Assembly: GCF_902497785.1 (NCBI RefSeq)
Contig: NZ_CABVHK010000005.1
Coordinates: 1-64,000, forward strand
Source: Pseudomonas fluorescens
GTDB lineage: Bacteria > Pseudomonadota > Gammaproteobacteria > Pseudomonadales > Pseudomonadaceae
DNA length: 64,000 nt
Direction of reading: 5' to 3'
The translations under genes were made by a program, and so were the position numbers. Under the pieces are notes generated by a model. That model searched no databases, was not told the DNA's origin, and was given only the letters and a program-made list of their open reading frames with translations. Shown here piece by piece: positions 43,722 through 52,875 of the stretch (within the stretch, counting starts at the first letter, position 1; every line of letters begins with the position of its first letter).

Positions 43722-44294
43722 TCAATCCGCGACCCGGATGCTCAGGGTGTTAGCCATTCGGTTTCCCACCCCTGCACTCTGATTCAACTGAATTACCCCA
43801 CGGCTACCGGTGAAAGCCTGGTCACTGGTAGTGACCTGGCGATGGCCTGGTGCAGAAGCAGTCGGATCGGAGTTGTTGAGCAGCGCCACGTTCTGTTGCA
43901 TGAGGACGCTGTCGTCGATGCTTTGCGGCTGAGCACTGATGCTGATTCGCAGTGCGTTGGCTTGCTGGTTGCTGGCGCCCGAGCTCTGGTTCACACCCAG
44001 TACCCCGTTGCCATTGCTGAATGAATCGCCCTGAATGCTGGAGCGGGCGTCGATCGCGGGGTCGACAGAGGAACGCAACCGTTGGCGAATCTCTGTGGTC
44101 GCGCTGGCGCCCTGGCCAATGGCGATGGCACGGGCGTTAGCCTGTTGCTGAAAATCGCCGGCCGCCTGGTTGACCCCGAGGTTGCCTTGGTACTGCATGC
44201 CCGAATTGTCGATTTCGGCATTGTTGATGACGGGTGGCTGGGCAAAGGTGGATGCACTGCAAAACATGGCGAGAATCAGCAGCGAACGATTCAT
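43722..44294 (-). CDS. fapB: FapB, minor Fap amyloid subunit / nucleator
   Basis: FapB resembles a shorter FapC and is thought to nucleate fibre formation. The 190-residue precursor has a signal peptide (1-18, STFAQP) and three amyloid repeats with cores GNLGVNQAAGDFQQQAN (37-53), GVLGVNQSSGASNQQAN (97-113) and GVIQLNQSAGVGNRMAN (166-182), separated by linkers of about 43 and 52 residues. The only cysteine lies in the signal peptide. It starts 1 base after the fapA stop codon, consistent with coupling. Confidence 0.93.
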   Translation of the reverse strand: MNRSLLILAMFCSASTFAQPPVINNAEIDNSGMQYQGNLGVNQAAGDFQQQANARAIAIGQGASATTEIRQRLRSSVDPAIDARSSIQGDSFSNGNGVLGVNQSSGASNQQANALRISISAQPQSIDDSVLMQQNVALLNNSDPTASAPGHRQVTTSDQAFTGSRGVIQLNQSAGVGNRMANTLSIRVAD

Positions 44295-44295
44295 C

Positions 44296-44733
44296 TTAAC
44301 GGTCTCCCGTTATGATTTTCAGAGCACCCAGGCCTTGCTGGATGTTGGAATTGACCATGTTGGCAATGCCGCTGCCGCCATTGCCCGAACGTCCGGCAGG
44401 GAGGTTGGAAAGCTGGGTCTGGTTGGTGATATTGCCGCCCAGGTTGGTGTTGTTTTGCGAGACCAGGCGGGAGATACCGGCGCCGCTGGCGACGTTGGCG
44501 AAGTCGCCGTCGCTCAACTCGTTCGTTTGGCCGAGAACATATTTCGACGGATTGGCATTGGCGGTCGTTGGGTTGGGGTCGGGCATGACCGGCGGCTGCA
44601 CTGCGTTGCGAACCTGGACATCACGTTTGATGATAATGATGCCGTTTTCAGCCTGTACCGGCGGACTGACCATCGAGCCCAGTGCGCCTCCGATCAACAG
44701 GAGGCTAAAGATGCATTGATCAAATTTCCCCAC
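44296..44733 (-). CDS. fapA: FapA, periplasmic chaperone of the Fap system
   Basis: FapA is the first gene product of the operon and modulates how FapB and FapC enter fibres. The 145-residue form starts at GTG 44733 with AAGGAATT upstream and has a signal peptide (1-28, PPVQAENG); the frame reaching 44889 has a long atypical N-terminus. The mature protein is Asn-rich, with VASGAGISRLVSQNNTNLGGN and GSGIANMVNSNIQQGLGALK segments, quoted by their ISRLVSQNN and NMVNSNIQQ cores, typical of FapA. fapB follows directly. Confidence 0.87.
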   Translation of the reverse strand: MGKFDQCIFSLLLIGGALGSMVSPPVQAENGIIIIKRDVQVRNAVQPPVMPDPNPTTANANPSKYVLGQTNELSDGDFANVASGAGISRLVSQNNTNLGGNITNQTQLSNLPAGRSGNGGSGIANMVNSNIQQGLGALKIITGDR

Positions 44734-45066
44734 GGCGGCAATTCCTTCTGTAAGTGAAACGCTGGCCCTTATCAGCAGTGCGAGGGAAGAGAGCAGAAGG
44801 TGTGCCGGTTTTTGATTTTGTTTTAAAAACAGTGGGTTGGCGTTAGTTGTCGATGTTGTCAAGAATATGTTGTAACGGCGTTGAGACACAGCTACGCAAA
44901 AATGCGAGCCATGCTGGCGGCAAATGCTTGTCGAGGGGGCTGACGGCAGGCTGTATCAGCGACTTAACATTTTCTTTCGGGCGCGCTCGGGCCGCTTTAG
45001 CTCGGGGGCTTTCACAGGTGGGGGTGTTTCAGGAACGGACATAGGTGGCAGGGTGCAATCACCCTG
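44734..45066 (-). promoter_or_regulatory. fap operon upstream region
   Basis: This 333-base gene-free stretch must carry the fap promoter. On the minus strand a TGGCTCG...TTTGC element (44911-44896) resembles a sigma-54 -24/-12 promoter but has 11 rather than 10 bases between GG and GC, so its function is doubtful. A TTGACA hexamer occurs at 44862-44857 without a convincing -10 at 17 bases. Open frames read across it are not convincing genes. Confidence 0.45.
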
Positions 45067-45591
45067 TCACGATTCAAGTAAGCGCTTTACAGCGTCAAAT
45101 GCCGCATCCCTGCGCTGGTTCCAGTCTCCTTGCAGCACCTGATACGGTTGGCGGTGCAGGTCAAGCCATTGACGGCTCTCCTGGAAAAACGCCAGGCGTT
45201 CTGCCAGCTGCGGTTGGCAACGCTGTCCATCGTCATGCCACGCCACAGTTTCCGGGCTCAACAGCAAATGCAGGTCGTAGTGCCGTTCCAGCAACGCTTG
45301 CTCGATCCAGGGCGGGCAGGCGCCAAACAACGTGCGACTCCAGAGGATATTGCTCAAAAGATGCGTATCAAGAATCAGCAATGACGGTTGCTTGGCGCGT
45401 GCTTCGTCTTCCCAGGTCAGCTGGCCAACTGCTATAGGCGTAATGTCGTCGTAGCAGGGTAGTCGGGCTTCAGAATCAATGAAGTGCCGAACGTACTCTG
45501 CGACCAATATGCCGCCAAAATTGGCGTTAATCTCGCTCGAAAGCCAGCTCTTGCCGCTGGATTCCGGACCGGTGAGCACCAAGACTTTCAT
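45067..45591 (-). CDS. P-loop kinase, NadR-type nicotinamide riboside kinase-like
   Basis: This 174-residue nucleotide-binding protein has Walker A GPESSGKS at 8-15, a LLILDTHLLSN Walker B-like strand and the arrangement of the ribosylnicotinamide kinase domain of NadR. The start at 45591 overlaps the stop of pnuC by four bases (ATGA), and PnuC imports nicotinamide riboside, so phosphorylation of the imported riboside to NMN is the natural role. No adenylyltransferase domain is present. The function is inferred from family and coupling. Confidence 0.8.
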   Translation of the reverse strand: MKVLVLTGPESSGKSWLSSEINANFGGILVAEYVRHFIDSEARLPCYDDITPIAVGQLTWEDEARAKQPSLLILDTHLLSNILWSRTLFGACPPWIEQALLERHYDLHLLLSPETVAWHDDGQRCQPQLAERLAFFQESRQWLDLHRQPYQVLQGDWNQRRDAAFDAVKRLLES

Positions 45592-46151
45592 GTGCGCAAC
45601 GCCGGGTCGGCCCGCCATTCGCGCCAACCGTGCACGGCCAATAGCAGGAACAGCCCGTAGAGCACGGCGGTCAGGTACAACCCCTTGTAGAGAAACAGCC
45701 CGACAAACACCACGTCAACGGCGATCCACAGCGGCCAGCATTGCACCCGTTTTTGCGCCATCCATAACTGCGCTACCAGGCTGAAGCCCGTCAGTGCAGC
45801 ATCGAGCCAGGGTTGCGCGGCGTCGGTCCAATGGGCCATGGCCGCGCCGAGCAACAGACCACCGAGCGCGCCGAGGCCCAGGCCAATCGCCACGGATTGC
45901 CCATCGAGCCGGCTGACCTTCCGACCCTGTTGCGCGTCCCCGGCGCGCGTCCACTGCCGCCAGCCATAGATTTGCAGGCCGGCGTAGATCAGTTGCAGCA
46001 GCACGTCCGAATACAGCTTCACCTCGAAAAAGATCCAGCTATAGAGAAGCACCATGACCAGGCCGATCGGCCAGCACCACGGGTTCTGTTTGACCGTCAA
46101 CCAGACGGCAATGACGCCGAGGGTGGCGGCAAACAGTTCAAGCCCGGACAT
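45588..46151 (-). CDS. pnuC: Nicotinamide riboside transporter PnuC
   Basis: This 187-residue inner-membrane transporter takes up nicotinamide riboside for NAD synthesis. It has about seven hydrophobic segments. The family motif WPIGLVMVLLYSWIFFEVKLYSD, represented here by WPIGLV and KLYSD, the QIYGWRQW segment and the later CWPLWIAVDVV are visible. The ATG at 46151 has AGGA six bases upstream; the frame from 46217 is longer without support. It is translationally coupled to the kinase-like gene downstream. Confidence 0.92.
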   Translation of the reverse strand: MSGLELFAATLGVIAVWLTVKQNPWCWPIGLVMVLLYSWIFFEVKLYSDVLLQLIYAGLQIYGWRQWTRAGDAQQGRKVSRLDGQSVAIGLGLGALGGLLLGAAMAHWTDAAQPWLDAALTGFSLVAQLWMAQKRVQCWPLWIAVDVVFVGLFLYKGLYLTAVLYGLFLLLAVHGWREWRADPALRT

Positions 46152-46216
46152 GGAGGTTCCTGCGAAGACGAAGAGGGGGAGCGATTGTAACGGGAAGGCG
46201 AGGATTTTGAAGATCA

Positions 46217-46289
46217 AAGATCGCAGCCTGCGGCAGCTCCTACAAGACTATGCGCTCAACGTAGGAGCTGCCGCAGGCTGCGATCTTTT
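46217..46289. repeat. REP-type inverted repeat, family C
   Basis: Arms aaagatcgcagcctgcggc and gccgcaggctgcgatctttt form a near-perfect palindrome that ends 4 bases before the chemoreceptor stop codon. Both arms carry the same paired change (ctgcgg / ccgcag), which preserves pairing. Confidence 0.88.
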
Positions 46290-46292
46290 CGG

Positions 46293-47927
46293 TTACACCC
46301 GAAACTGTTTGAGCAGCCCGTTCAACTGTTCGCTCAATCCCTTGAGCCGCACGCTGGCCACGCTCGACTGTTCTGCCGCCAGTGCGGTGCTGTGGGACAA
46401 ACCGGCGGCCTGGGTGACGTTCTGGTTGATGTCTTCGACTACGTGCGCCTGTTGCAGGGTGGCGCTGGCGATGGAAGCGTTCAGGCCGTTGAGGTTGCGC
46501 AGGGCCTGGCCGATGGCATTCAGGCTTGCACCGGCGAGGCCCGCCTGTTCGATGGTCAGTTGCGACGCACGGCTGCTGTCGCCAATCACCTTGACCGCCG
46601 CTTCGGAGTGGCTTTGCAGGCGTTCGATCATCGACTGGATTTCGGCGGTGGATTTCTGCGTGCGCTGGGCCAGCAGTCGAACTTCATCTGCCACCACGGC
46701 AAAACCGCGGCCTTGCTCGCCGGCACGGGCGGCTTCGATGGCGGCGTTGAGGGCCAGCAGGTTGGTTTGTTCGGCGATGGAACGGATCACTTCAAGCACG
46801 CTGCCGATCTGGTTGCTTTCAGCCGCCAGTGTGCGGATGACCTCCACGGCCTGATCAATCGTCGACGACAGCTTGTCGATCTGTTGCAGGCTGCTATCGA
46901 TGTTGACCTGGCCCTGTTGCGCCTGAGACTCGGCATCGCGCATTTCACTCGCCGCGTGTTCGGCATTCTTCGCCACGTCCTGCACGCCATACGTCACTTC
47001 GTTGATTGCCGTGGCCACCAGTTCCATCTGCTGGGATTGCTGCTGGCTGCGTTGTTGGGCCTGAACGGCGTCGTTGCCCAGTTCGCTGGACGACTGGCCG
47101 AGGGCGCTGGCGGAGACCTGCAATTCACTGATCACTTGCCGCAGCTTGGCAGTAAAGGCGTTGAAGTGCCGCGCCAGTTGCGTGACTTCATCCTGGCCGT
47201 GGGTATCGAGGCTGCGGGTCAGATCGCTCTCGCCGCTGGCGATGTTGGCCATTGCGCTCACGGTTTCCTGGAGCGGGCGGACGATACTGCGGGCAATCAG
47301 GATCACCAGCAGCGCCATGATCGCGGCAATCACCAGACCCACCACCGACGCCTTCCACACCTGGGCCATGAATTCGGCCTGCATGTCGTCGATGTACACG
47401 CCCGAACCAATCACCCAGCCCCAAGGCTCGAACAGTTTGACGTAGGAGGTTTTTTCCACCGGATCGCTTGCGCCCGGTTTCGGCCAGCGATAGTCGATCG
47501 GACCGGCGCCCTTGGCCTTGGCGAGGGCCACCATTTCGTTGAACACCGCAAACCCGTCCGGGTCGCGGATCGCCGAGAGGTTCTGGCCATCGAGTTTCGG
47601 GTTGGCCGGGTGCATGATCATCACCGGCGTCAGGTCGTTGATCCAGAAATAGTCGTTCTGGTCATAGCGCAGCCCGCGAACGGCGGTCAGCGCCTGTTTC
47701 TGCGCGGCCTCGCGCGTCAGCGTGCCGGCGGTTTCGAGGCCGTGGTAGTAGTTCAGAATACCGCTGGCGGTCTGCACCACGTGCTGGGTTTTCTGCGCCT
47801 TGGCGTTATACAGATCTTCGTGAATCTGCTTGAGCATCAACACACCCAACGTCAGCAGCATCAGGACGGCGACGATCAATATGAGCCACAGGCGGCGGCT
47901 GATCGACATATTGCGCAAGCTGTTCAT
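46293..47927 (-). CDS. Methyl-accepting chemotaxis protein with single-Cache sensor
   Basis: This 544-residue chemoreceptor has a transmembrane helix (about 12-32), a periplasmic single-Cache (sCache_2) domain (about 35-185, with [20 protein letters not shown] and [13 protein letters not shown]), a second membrane helix (about 190-210), a HAMP domain and a long signalling domain with the hairpin tip [20 protein letters not shown]. The sCache_2 type often binds organic acids; P. aeruginosa CtpM (malate) is one remembered example, but the ligand here is not known. The start is taken at 47927, with GGAGTGA eleven bases upstream; 47975 is an alternative. Confidence 0.92.
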   Translation of the reverse strand: MNSLRNMSISRRLWLILIVAVLMLLTLGVLMLKQIHEDLYNAKAQKTQHVVQTASGILNYYHGLETAGTLTREAAQKQALTAVRGLRYDQNDYFWINDLTPVMIMHPANPKLDGQNLSAIRDPDGFAVFNEMVALAKAKGAGPIDYRWPKPGASDPVEKTSYVKLFEPWGWVIGSGVYIDDMQAEFMAQVWKASVVGLVIAAIMALLVILIARSIVRPLQETVSAMANIASGESDLTRSLDTHGQDEVTQLARHFNAFTAKLRQVISELQVSASALGQSSSELGNDAVQAQQRSQQQSQQMELVATAINEVTYGVQDVAKNAEHAASEMRDAESQAQQGQVNIDSSLQQIDKLSSTIDQAVEVIRTLAAESNQIGSVLEVIRSIAEQTNLLALNAAIEAARAGEQGRGFAVVADEVRLLAQRTQKSTAEIQSMIERLQSHSEAAVKVIGDSSRASQLTIEQAGLAGASLNAIGQALRNLNGLNASIASATLQQAHVVEDINQNVTQAAGLSHSTALAAEQSSVASVRLKGLSEQLNGLLKQFRV

Positions 47928-48221
47928 AACGCTGTCACTCCGATTCTTCTTCTTGTAATAAACGACCGCCAGCATCCAGCCACCCTGTGCCAGTCGGGCG
48001 TATCCGAGCGAAGTCCAATAACGTGGCAGCGTTATTCAGACTTGTCTGATAGGATTTCGGCCCCGCGCGGAAAAACCTGAATCCAAGTTGATTTTTCACG
48101 AAATTCCTACGGTTTCGTCTGGATTCTGTGCGCGCGGCGCTTTAGCTGCGCTGATCGCAGTCAATGTTTTGCATAAAATTTTAACGGGGCATGCCGTGGC
48201 GCATCGCTTCTTGGGGGATTG

Positions 48222-49052
48222 ATGGATCTTTGGACCGCGGTGCAGGCTTTGATACTTGGGATTGTCGAAGGGCTGACGGAGTTTTTGCCCATTTCCAGTA
48301 CCGGGCACCAGATCATTGTGGCCGACTTGCTCAACTTCGGTGGCGAGCGGGCAATGGCCTTCAACATTATTATCCAGCTCGGCGCGATACTCGCGGTGGT
48401 CTGGGAATTTCGCCGCAAGATCTTCGAGGTGGTGGTTGGCTTGCCGACGCAGCCGAGCGCTCGCCGCTTTACCGCCAACCTGCTGATCGCGTTTCTGCCG
48501 GCGGTGGTCTTGGGGGTGATTTTTGCCGATCTGATTCACGAGTATCTGTTCAACCCGATCACCGTCGCCACCGCGCTGGTGGTGGGGGGCGTAGTGATGT
48601 TGTGGGCCGAGCGCCGCCAGCATGAAGTGCATGCTGAAACCGTGGACGAAATGACCTGGAAAGACGCGTTGAAAGTCGGCTTCGCCCAATGCCTGGCGAT
48701 GATTCCGGGCACTTCGCGTTCAGGCTCGACGATCATCGGCGGCTTGCTGTTCGGACTGTCGCGCAAAACGGCCACCGAGTTTTCGTTCTTCCTGGCGATG
48801 CCGACCATGGTCGGTGCGGCGGTTTACTCGGGCTACAAATATCGCGACCTGTTCGTGCCGGCTGACTTTCCGGTGTTTGCCATCGGCTTCGTCACCGCGT
48901 TCATCTTCGCGATGATTGCTGTTCGAGGCTTGCTCAAGTTCATTGCCAGCCACAGCTATGCAGCATTCGCCTGGTATCGCATCGCGTTTGGTCTGGTAAT
49001 TCTCGCCACGTGGCAGTTCGGCTGGGTGGACTGGACCGCGGTCAAGTCATGA
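48222..49052 (+). CDS. uppP: Undecaprenyl-diphosphate phosphatase UppP (BacA)
   Basis: UppP recycles the undecaprenyl carrier for peptidoglycan and O-antigen synthesis and gives bacitracin tolerance. The 276-residue membrane protein has the two signature motifs [14 protein letters not shown] (about 15-28) and [13 protein letters not shown] at 48222 follows GGGGGA; a TTG just before it is less likely. Its stop overlaps the start of a DUF1294 gene (ATGA). A possible -10 (taaaat) lies in the AT-richer upstream region near 48175. Confidence 0.94.
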   Translation: MDLWTAVQALILGIVEGLTEFLPISSTGHQIIVADLLNFGGERAMAFNIIIQLGAILAVVWEFRRKIFEVVVGLPTQPSARRFTANLLIAFLPAVVLGVIFADLIHEYLFNPITVATALVVGGVVMLWAERRQHEVHAETVDEMTWKDALKVGFAQCLAMIPGTSRSGSTIIGGLLFGLSRKTATEFSFFLAMPTMVGAAVYSGYKYRDLFVPADFPVFAIGFVTAFIFAMIAVRGLLKFIASHSYAAFAWYRIAFGLVILATWQFGWVDWTAVKS

Positions 49053-49477
49053 ATGAGATCCGCGCCCGCAACCCTTCCGGGCGCAGCTCCGCAGGGCCGG
49101 TGCAGAACCCACGGTGGAAACTGCTGGTGTTCGCGATGGTGTGCGCGCTGCCGCTGACGGGCTCGGTGTCGTTCTGGTTGCGCGGCATTTCGCTGGTTCC
49201 GCTGGCGGCCTACGGCATCGTCAGCGTGCTGGCGTTCTTCCTTTATTGGAGCGACAAGCGCAAGGCTCAAACGGATCGCTGGCGCACCCCCGAGAACGTG
49301 CTGCACGCCGTGGAGCTTGCCGGCGGCTGGCCCGGTGCGTTGATCGCCCAGCAGGTGTTCAGGCACAAGACGCGTAAAATCTCGTTCCAGTTGCTGTTCT
49401 GGATGATCGTGCTGCTGCATCAGGTGTTCTGGATCGATCAACTGTTCCTCGGCGCCAACCTGCTGGCCTTGTTTTAG
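49049..49477 (+). CDS. DUF1294 membrane protein
   Basis: This 142-residue protein has a DUF1294 domain: two N-terminal membrane segments (about 20-55), [19 protein letters not shown], then [19 protein letters not shown] and a final membrane helix. The cold-shock domain found at the N-terminus of some relatives is absent. It overlaps the uppP stop by four bases, so it is co-translated. Its stop codon overlaps that of the convergent YjbR gene. The function is unknown. Confidence 0.88.
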   Translation: MNEIRARNPSGRSSAGPVQNPRWKLLVFAMVCALPLTGSVSFWLRGISLVPLAAYGIVSVLAFFLYWSDKRKAQTDRWRTPENVLHAVELAGGWPGALIAQQVFRHKTRKISFQLLFWMIVLLHQVFWIDQLFLGANLLALF

Positions 49478-49818
49478 AGCAGCAGACCGACCTGGGTACG
49501 CTTGGGCAACTTGCTCACCACCAGTTGATGGGAACGTTGCAGCAAGCCTTGCAGTTCTTCGGCGCCCAGCGGGTAGGGCGTGGCCATGATGATCCACTGG
49601 GCCCGCGCCAGATACGGCGCCGGGTGAATGCCCGGACGGTCGCAATGGCCGAGAAACAGGTCCTTGTCGACCTTGAATGCCAGGGAGTCGCCCCGCAGGT
49701 TCTGCAGGGCGAACATCTTGTTCCCGGCAATCGAAAATACCCGCACGCCACCCCATTTATAGTCTTCCCGCGCCCCCGGCAGGGCGAGGCAGAATTGCGC
49801 GACATCCGCTTCGCTCAT
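49474..49818 (-). CDS. MmcQ/YjbR-family protein
   Basis: This 114-residue cytoplasmic protein is of the YjbR/MmcQ family, which has a double-wing fold like some DNA-binding proteins. The family pattern ALPGAREDYKWG, KMFALQ, LAFKVDKD and ARAQWIIM is clear. I chose ATG 49818, preceded by AAGG, which fits family N-termini; ATG 49833 would overlap the LysR stop codon (ATGA). It is co-directional with the LysR gene upstream. The biological role is unknown. Confidence 0.85.
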   Translation of the reverse strand: MSEADVAQFCLALPGAREDYKWGGVRVFSIAGNKMFALQNLRGDSLAFKVDKDLFLGHCDRPGIHPAPYLARAQWIIMATPYPLGAEELQGLLQRSHQLVVSKLPKRTQVGLLL

Positions 49819-49829
49819 GCGTCCAGCCT

Positions 49830-50738
49830 TCATATCAGTCGGTCCCCACAGGCGTTGAATGATTCGATCAAATGGTCGAGCCAGGCGCGCACGGCCGGCA
49901 TCACCCCGCGCCGATGAGGGTAGACCGCTTGCAGCCAGCCGCCCGGCAGGGACCAGTTCGGAAGCAGCTCCACCAGCGCGCCGCTTTCCAGTTCCTGCTC
50001 GCAGTACATCATCGGCAGCATGGTAAAGCCCTGGCCCGCCAGCGTGCAGGCTCGGCGGACGATGAAGTCGTCGATCCCCAGCCGGGCTTCAAGCGCTAGC
50101 TCAAAACTTTTGCCCTGTTGATCGAGCATGCGGATGTGCACCATGCGATCGGCTTCAAGGGCGCCGAGCACGGGCAAACCCTTGAGGTCCTCGGGATGAT
50201 TGATCGCCCGACCGCGCAGGAACTCGGGACTCGCCACCAGCAGCATCTGCGCCTGACGCAGGCGGCGGGTCACCAGCAATGGGTCCTCATCCCCCGGCTC
50301 TCGCACGCGCAGCGCGACGTCGACGCCCTCGGTCACCAGATCGACCCGGCGGTTGAGCAGCATCACTTCCAATTGCACTTGAGGGTATTTTTCGAGAAAG
50401 CGACTGATCACCCCCGGCAGCATTTCATGGGCCAGGCCGACGGGCGCGGACACGCGCAAGCGTCCGCGAGGTTCGCTGGACATGCTGGCCACGGCTTCGT
50501 CGGCCATCTCGGCTTCGAGCAGCATGGCCTGACAATGCCGTAAGTAGCGTTCACCGACAGCGGTCAGTTTCAACTGGCGGGTGGTGCGCTGCAGTAACCG
50601 CGCGCCCAGGCGTTCTTCCAGTTCGGCGATGCGTCGCGATAATCGTGACTTGGGAATCCCCAGCAAGCGCCCGGCCGCCGCGAAACCACCGGCTTCGACC
50701 ACTTTGGCGAAATAGTAAAGGTCATTGAGGTCTTGCAT
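49830..50738 (-). CDS. LysR-family regulator divergent from azoR
   Basis: This 302-residue LysR-type regulator has an N-terminal winged helix (about 2-60, with [19 protein letters not shown]) and an effector domain starting [16 protein letters not shown], in the CrgA/AaeR-like subgroup. It is divergent from azoR with 130 bp between starts and is probably its regulator, perhaps responding to quinones or electrophiles. The YjbR gene follows closely on the same strand. Confidence 0.9.
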   Translation of the reverse strand: MQDLNDLYYFAKVVEAGGFAAAGRLLGIPKSRLSRRIAELEERLGARLLQRTTRQLKLTAVGERYLRHCQAMLLEAEMADEAVASMSSEPRGRLRVSAPVGLAHEMLPGVISRFLEKYPQVQLEVMLLNRRVDLVTEGVDVALRVREPGDEDPLLVTRRLRQAQMLLVASPEFLRGRAINHPEDLKGLPVLGALEADRMVHIRMLDQQGKSFELALEARLGIDDFIVRRACTLAGQGFTMLPMMYCEQELESGALVELLPNWSLPGGWLQAVYPHRRGVMPAVRAWLDHLIESFNACGDRLI

Positions 50739-50868
50739 GGTCGCTGGCTCGATTGTCCTGTCAGTGAGACGAACTATCGCATTGTTGCGGTCTAATCAGC
50801 TATTGGATTCGTCTGTAGGATTGTTCCCATCAGATCGCCCGGTGGCGATCCTCACTTGGAGAAACCAC

Positions 50869-51480
50869 ATGAAACTGCTGCATATCGATTCGAGCATTCT
50901 GGGTGACAACTCGGCTTCCCGTCAGCTGAGCAGCGAAGTGGTTGCAGCCTGGCAAGCCGCCGAGCCAACCGCCGTGGTGACCTACCGCGACCTCGCCAGC
51001 GATGCCATCAGCCACTTTTCCGCCACGACCCTGGTGGCCGCTGGCACGACCGCTGAACTGCGTAACGCCGCGCAACAGCACGAAGCCGAGCTCAGCGCAT
51101 CGACGCTGGCCGAATTCCTCGCCGCCGACGCCATTGTGATCGCAGCACCGATGTACAACTTCACCATCCCGACCCAACTCAAGGCCTGGATCGACCGCAT
51201 CGCCGTTGCCGGCCAGACCTTCCGCTACACCGAAGCCGGACCTGAAGGCCTGTGCGGCGGCAAAAAAGTCGTGATTGTTTCGACGTCCGGCGGTCTGCAT
51301 GCCGGTCAGGCGAGCGGTGTGGCGCACGAAGAGTACTTGAAACTGCTGTTCGGCTTCATCGGTATCACCGACCTCGAATTCGTCCGCGCCGAGGGCCTGG
51401 CGTACGGTGACGAAGTGCGCAGCAACGCCATGAGCGCTGCTCGCACGCAGATCAGCGAGCAACTGTTCGCTGCTGCGTAA
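50869..51480 (+). CDS. azoR: FMN-dependent NADH-azoreductase
   Basis: This 203-residue flavodoxin-fold enzyme reduces azo dyes and quinones with NADH. The N-terminal FMN phosphate-binding [14 protein letters not shown] loop (about 9-22), the [17 protein letters not shown] segment and [10 protein letters not shown] are characteristic. ATG at 50869 has GGAG seven bases upstream. The divergent LysR gene likely regulates it. The gene ends before a long terminator hairpin. Confidence 0.92.
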   Translation: MKLLHIDSSILGDNSASRQLSSEVVAAWQAAEPTAVVTYRDLASDAISHFSATTLVAAGTTAELRNAAQQHEAELSASTLAEFLAADAIVIAAPMYNFTIPTQLKAWIDRIAVAGQTFRYTEAGPEGLCGGKKVVIVSTSGGLHAGQASGVAHEEYLKLLFGFIGITDLEFVRAEGLAYGDEVRSNAMSAARTQISEQLFAAA

Positions 51481-51517
51481 GGCTTTCGTAAAGGTGTAAA
51501 ACAGCTCAGGCAACACC

Positions 51518-51570
51518 AAAAAAACTCTGTATTCTGATCACGCAAGTGGCAGATGCGGAGTTTTTTGTTT
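51518..51570 (+). terminator. Probable azoR terminator
   Basis: The outer stem aaaaaactc / gagtttttt encloses a second imperfect stem (tctg..cac gcaa gtg.caga) and is followed by tgtttc. It begins 37 bases after the azoR stop codon. The rest of the gap to 51736 shows nothing clear. Confidence 0.6.
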
Positions 51571-51736
51571 CTGGTCATTGCGAAATCATTGATGTTGTGG
51601 CCCAGGTTATGCAGTCGAGGGTTAACGTCCCCGTTCTGTAACGACCTTGGTGAGCGCAATTGCGGGCACAAGGTCGCTTCCTCGATGTTTGATGGAGAAC
51701 GGGCTTTCCGGTCAAGTGACAAAGGTGGGGCCGCCT

Positions 51737-52774
51737 ATGGTGCGTCTTTGTGCAACGCTGCTGATTTGCCTGCTCGGCAGCCTGAATTCAGTGCACGCCG
51801 CGCCTGCGCCACATCCGCACTGGAGCGTCGGTTTCCATGAGATGAGTTTTCTCGATCCGCTGGATTTGCAGCCGATGCGCGCCATCGCGTTCTATCCCTC
51901 CAGCGATCGGGAACACTCCAGCACACTTGAGGGCTACACCGTCGAAGCGGGCGAAGATACCCGCGTTGCCATCGGTCGCTTCCCGATGCTGATGTTGTCC
52001 CACGGCAACACCGGAACCCCGCTGGCCCTGCACGACCTGGCCACGTCGCTGGCGCGCAAAGGGTTTGTGGTGGTGGCGGTGATCCATCCCGGCGACAACT
52101 CCAAAGACCACAGCCGTCTCGGCACCTTGAGCAACCTCTACGGCCGGCCGATCCAGATTTCCGAAGCGATCACCGCGACCTTGGGCGACCACATGCTGGC
52201 GCCGTTCGTGAACGCCGATCAGGTTGGCGTGATCGGTTATTCGGCAGGCGGGGAGACCGCGTTGATTCTGTCGGGCGCGACGCCGGACCTGGATCGACTG
52301 CGCCGCTACTGCCAGGAACGCCCGGACGACCGCGATGCCTGCAACACCCAGGGTGAGTTGATTGTTGACCGCGATGACTTGCAGCCGGTGGCGGACCCAC
52401 GGGTTCACGCGCTGCTGCTGATGGCGCCGTTGAGCCTGAAATTCGGCCGTCATACCTTGGCCGACGTGCACGTGCCGGTGCTGCTCTACAGCGGTGACGG
52501 CGACAAGCTGGTGGCCTTCGACAAAAATGCCGCCGCGCTGGCGCGCAAACTGCCCATCGCCCCGGACTTCAAATTACTGGCGGGGGCAGGGCACTTCGTG
52601 TTCATGGCGCCGTGCAACGAAGAGCAGATCATCGCCATGCCGGCGTTGTGCACCGATGCCGACGGTGTCGATCGCGAAGACATCCACCGCAACATGATTT
52701 CCGAGGCCGGGCGGTTCTTCTCCCATGCACTGGGCAAACCGACCCGCGCCGGCATGCAAACCGCCGATCAGTAA
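51737..52774 (+). CDS. Exported alpha/beta hydrolase (PAF-acetylhydrolase/dienelactone-hydrolase-like)
   Basis: This 345-residue exported hydrolase has a signal peptide (1-21, SVHAAP). The nucleophile motif is GYSAGG, an HGN oxyanion segment lies in LSHGNTGTP, and the catalytic His is in GAGHFVFM. The layout matches platelet-activating-factor acetylhydrolase-like predicted esterases. The start is taken at 51737 with AAGGTG upstream because it yields a good signal peptide; earlier in-frame ATGs at 51692 and 51647 exist. The substrate is unknown. Confidence 0.83.
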   Translation: MVRLCATLLICLLGSLNSVHAAPAPHPHWSVGFHEMSFLDPLDLQPMRAIAFYPSSDREHSSTLEGYTVEAGEDTRVAIGRFPMLMLSHGNTGTPLALHDLATSLARKGFVVVAVIHPGDNSKDHSRLGTLSNLYGRPIQISEAITATLGDHMLAPFVNADQVGVIGYSAGGETALILSGATPDLDRLRRYCQERPDDRDACNTQGELIVDRDDLQPVADPRVHALLLMAPLSLKFGRHTLADVHVPVLLYSGDGDKLVAFDKNAAALARKLPIAPDFKLLAGAGHFVFMAPCNEEQIIAMPALCTDADGVDREDIHRNMISEAGRFFSHALGKPTRAGMQTADQ

Positions 52775-52787
52775 CCACCACAAATTC

Positions 52788-52873
52788 CCCGTAGGAGCTG
52801 CCGAAGGCTGCGATCTTTTGATCCTGATCTTGAATTAGATCAAAAGATCGCAGCCTTCGGCAGCTCCTACGGG
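52788..52873. repeat. REP-type inverted repeat, family C
   Basis: Arms cccgtaggagctgccgaagg and ccttcggcagctcctacggg are perfect over 20 bases; the inner gcgatcttttgat and its complement complete an 86-base palindrome between convergent genes. Confidence 0.9.
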
Positions 52874-52875
52874 CG

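Noticed and set aside
48096..48689. 197-residue minus-strand frame overlapping the uppP start
   Set aside because: uppP is clearly recognisable by two signature motifs on the other strand; this frame is a shadow.
51553..51840. Plus-strand frame of 95 residues between azoR and the hydrolase gene
   Set aside because: It begins inside the azoR terminator hairpin and overlaps the hydrolase signal peptide region in another frame.
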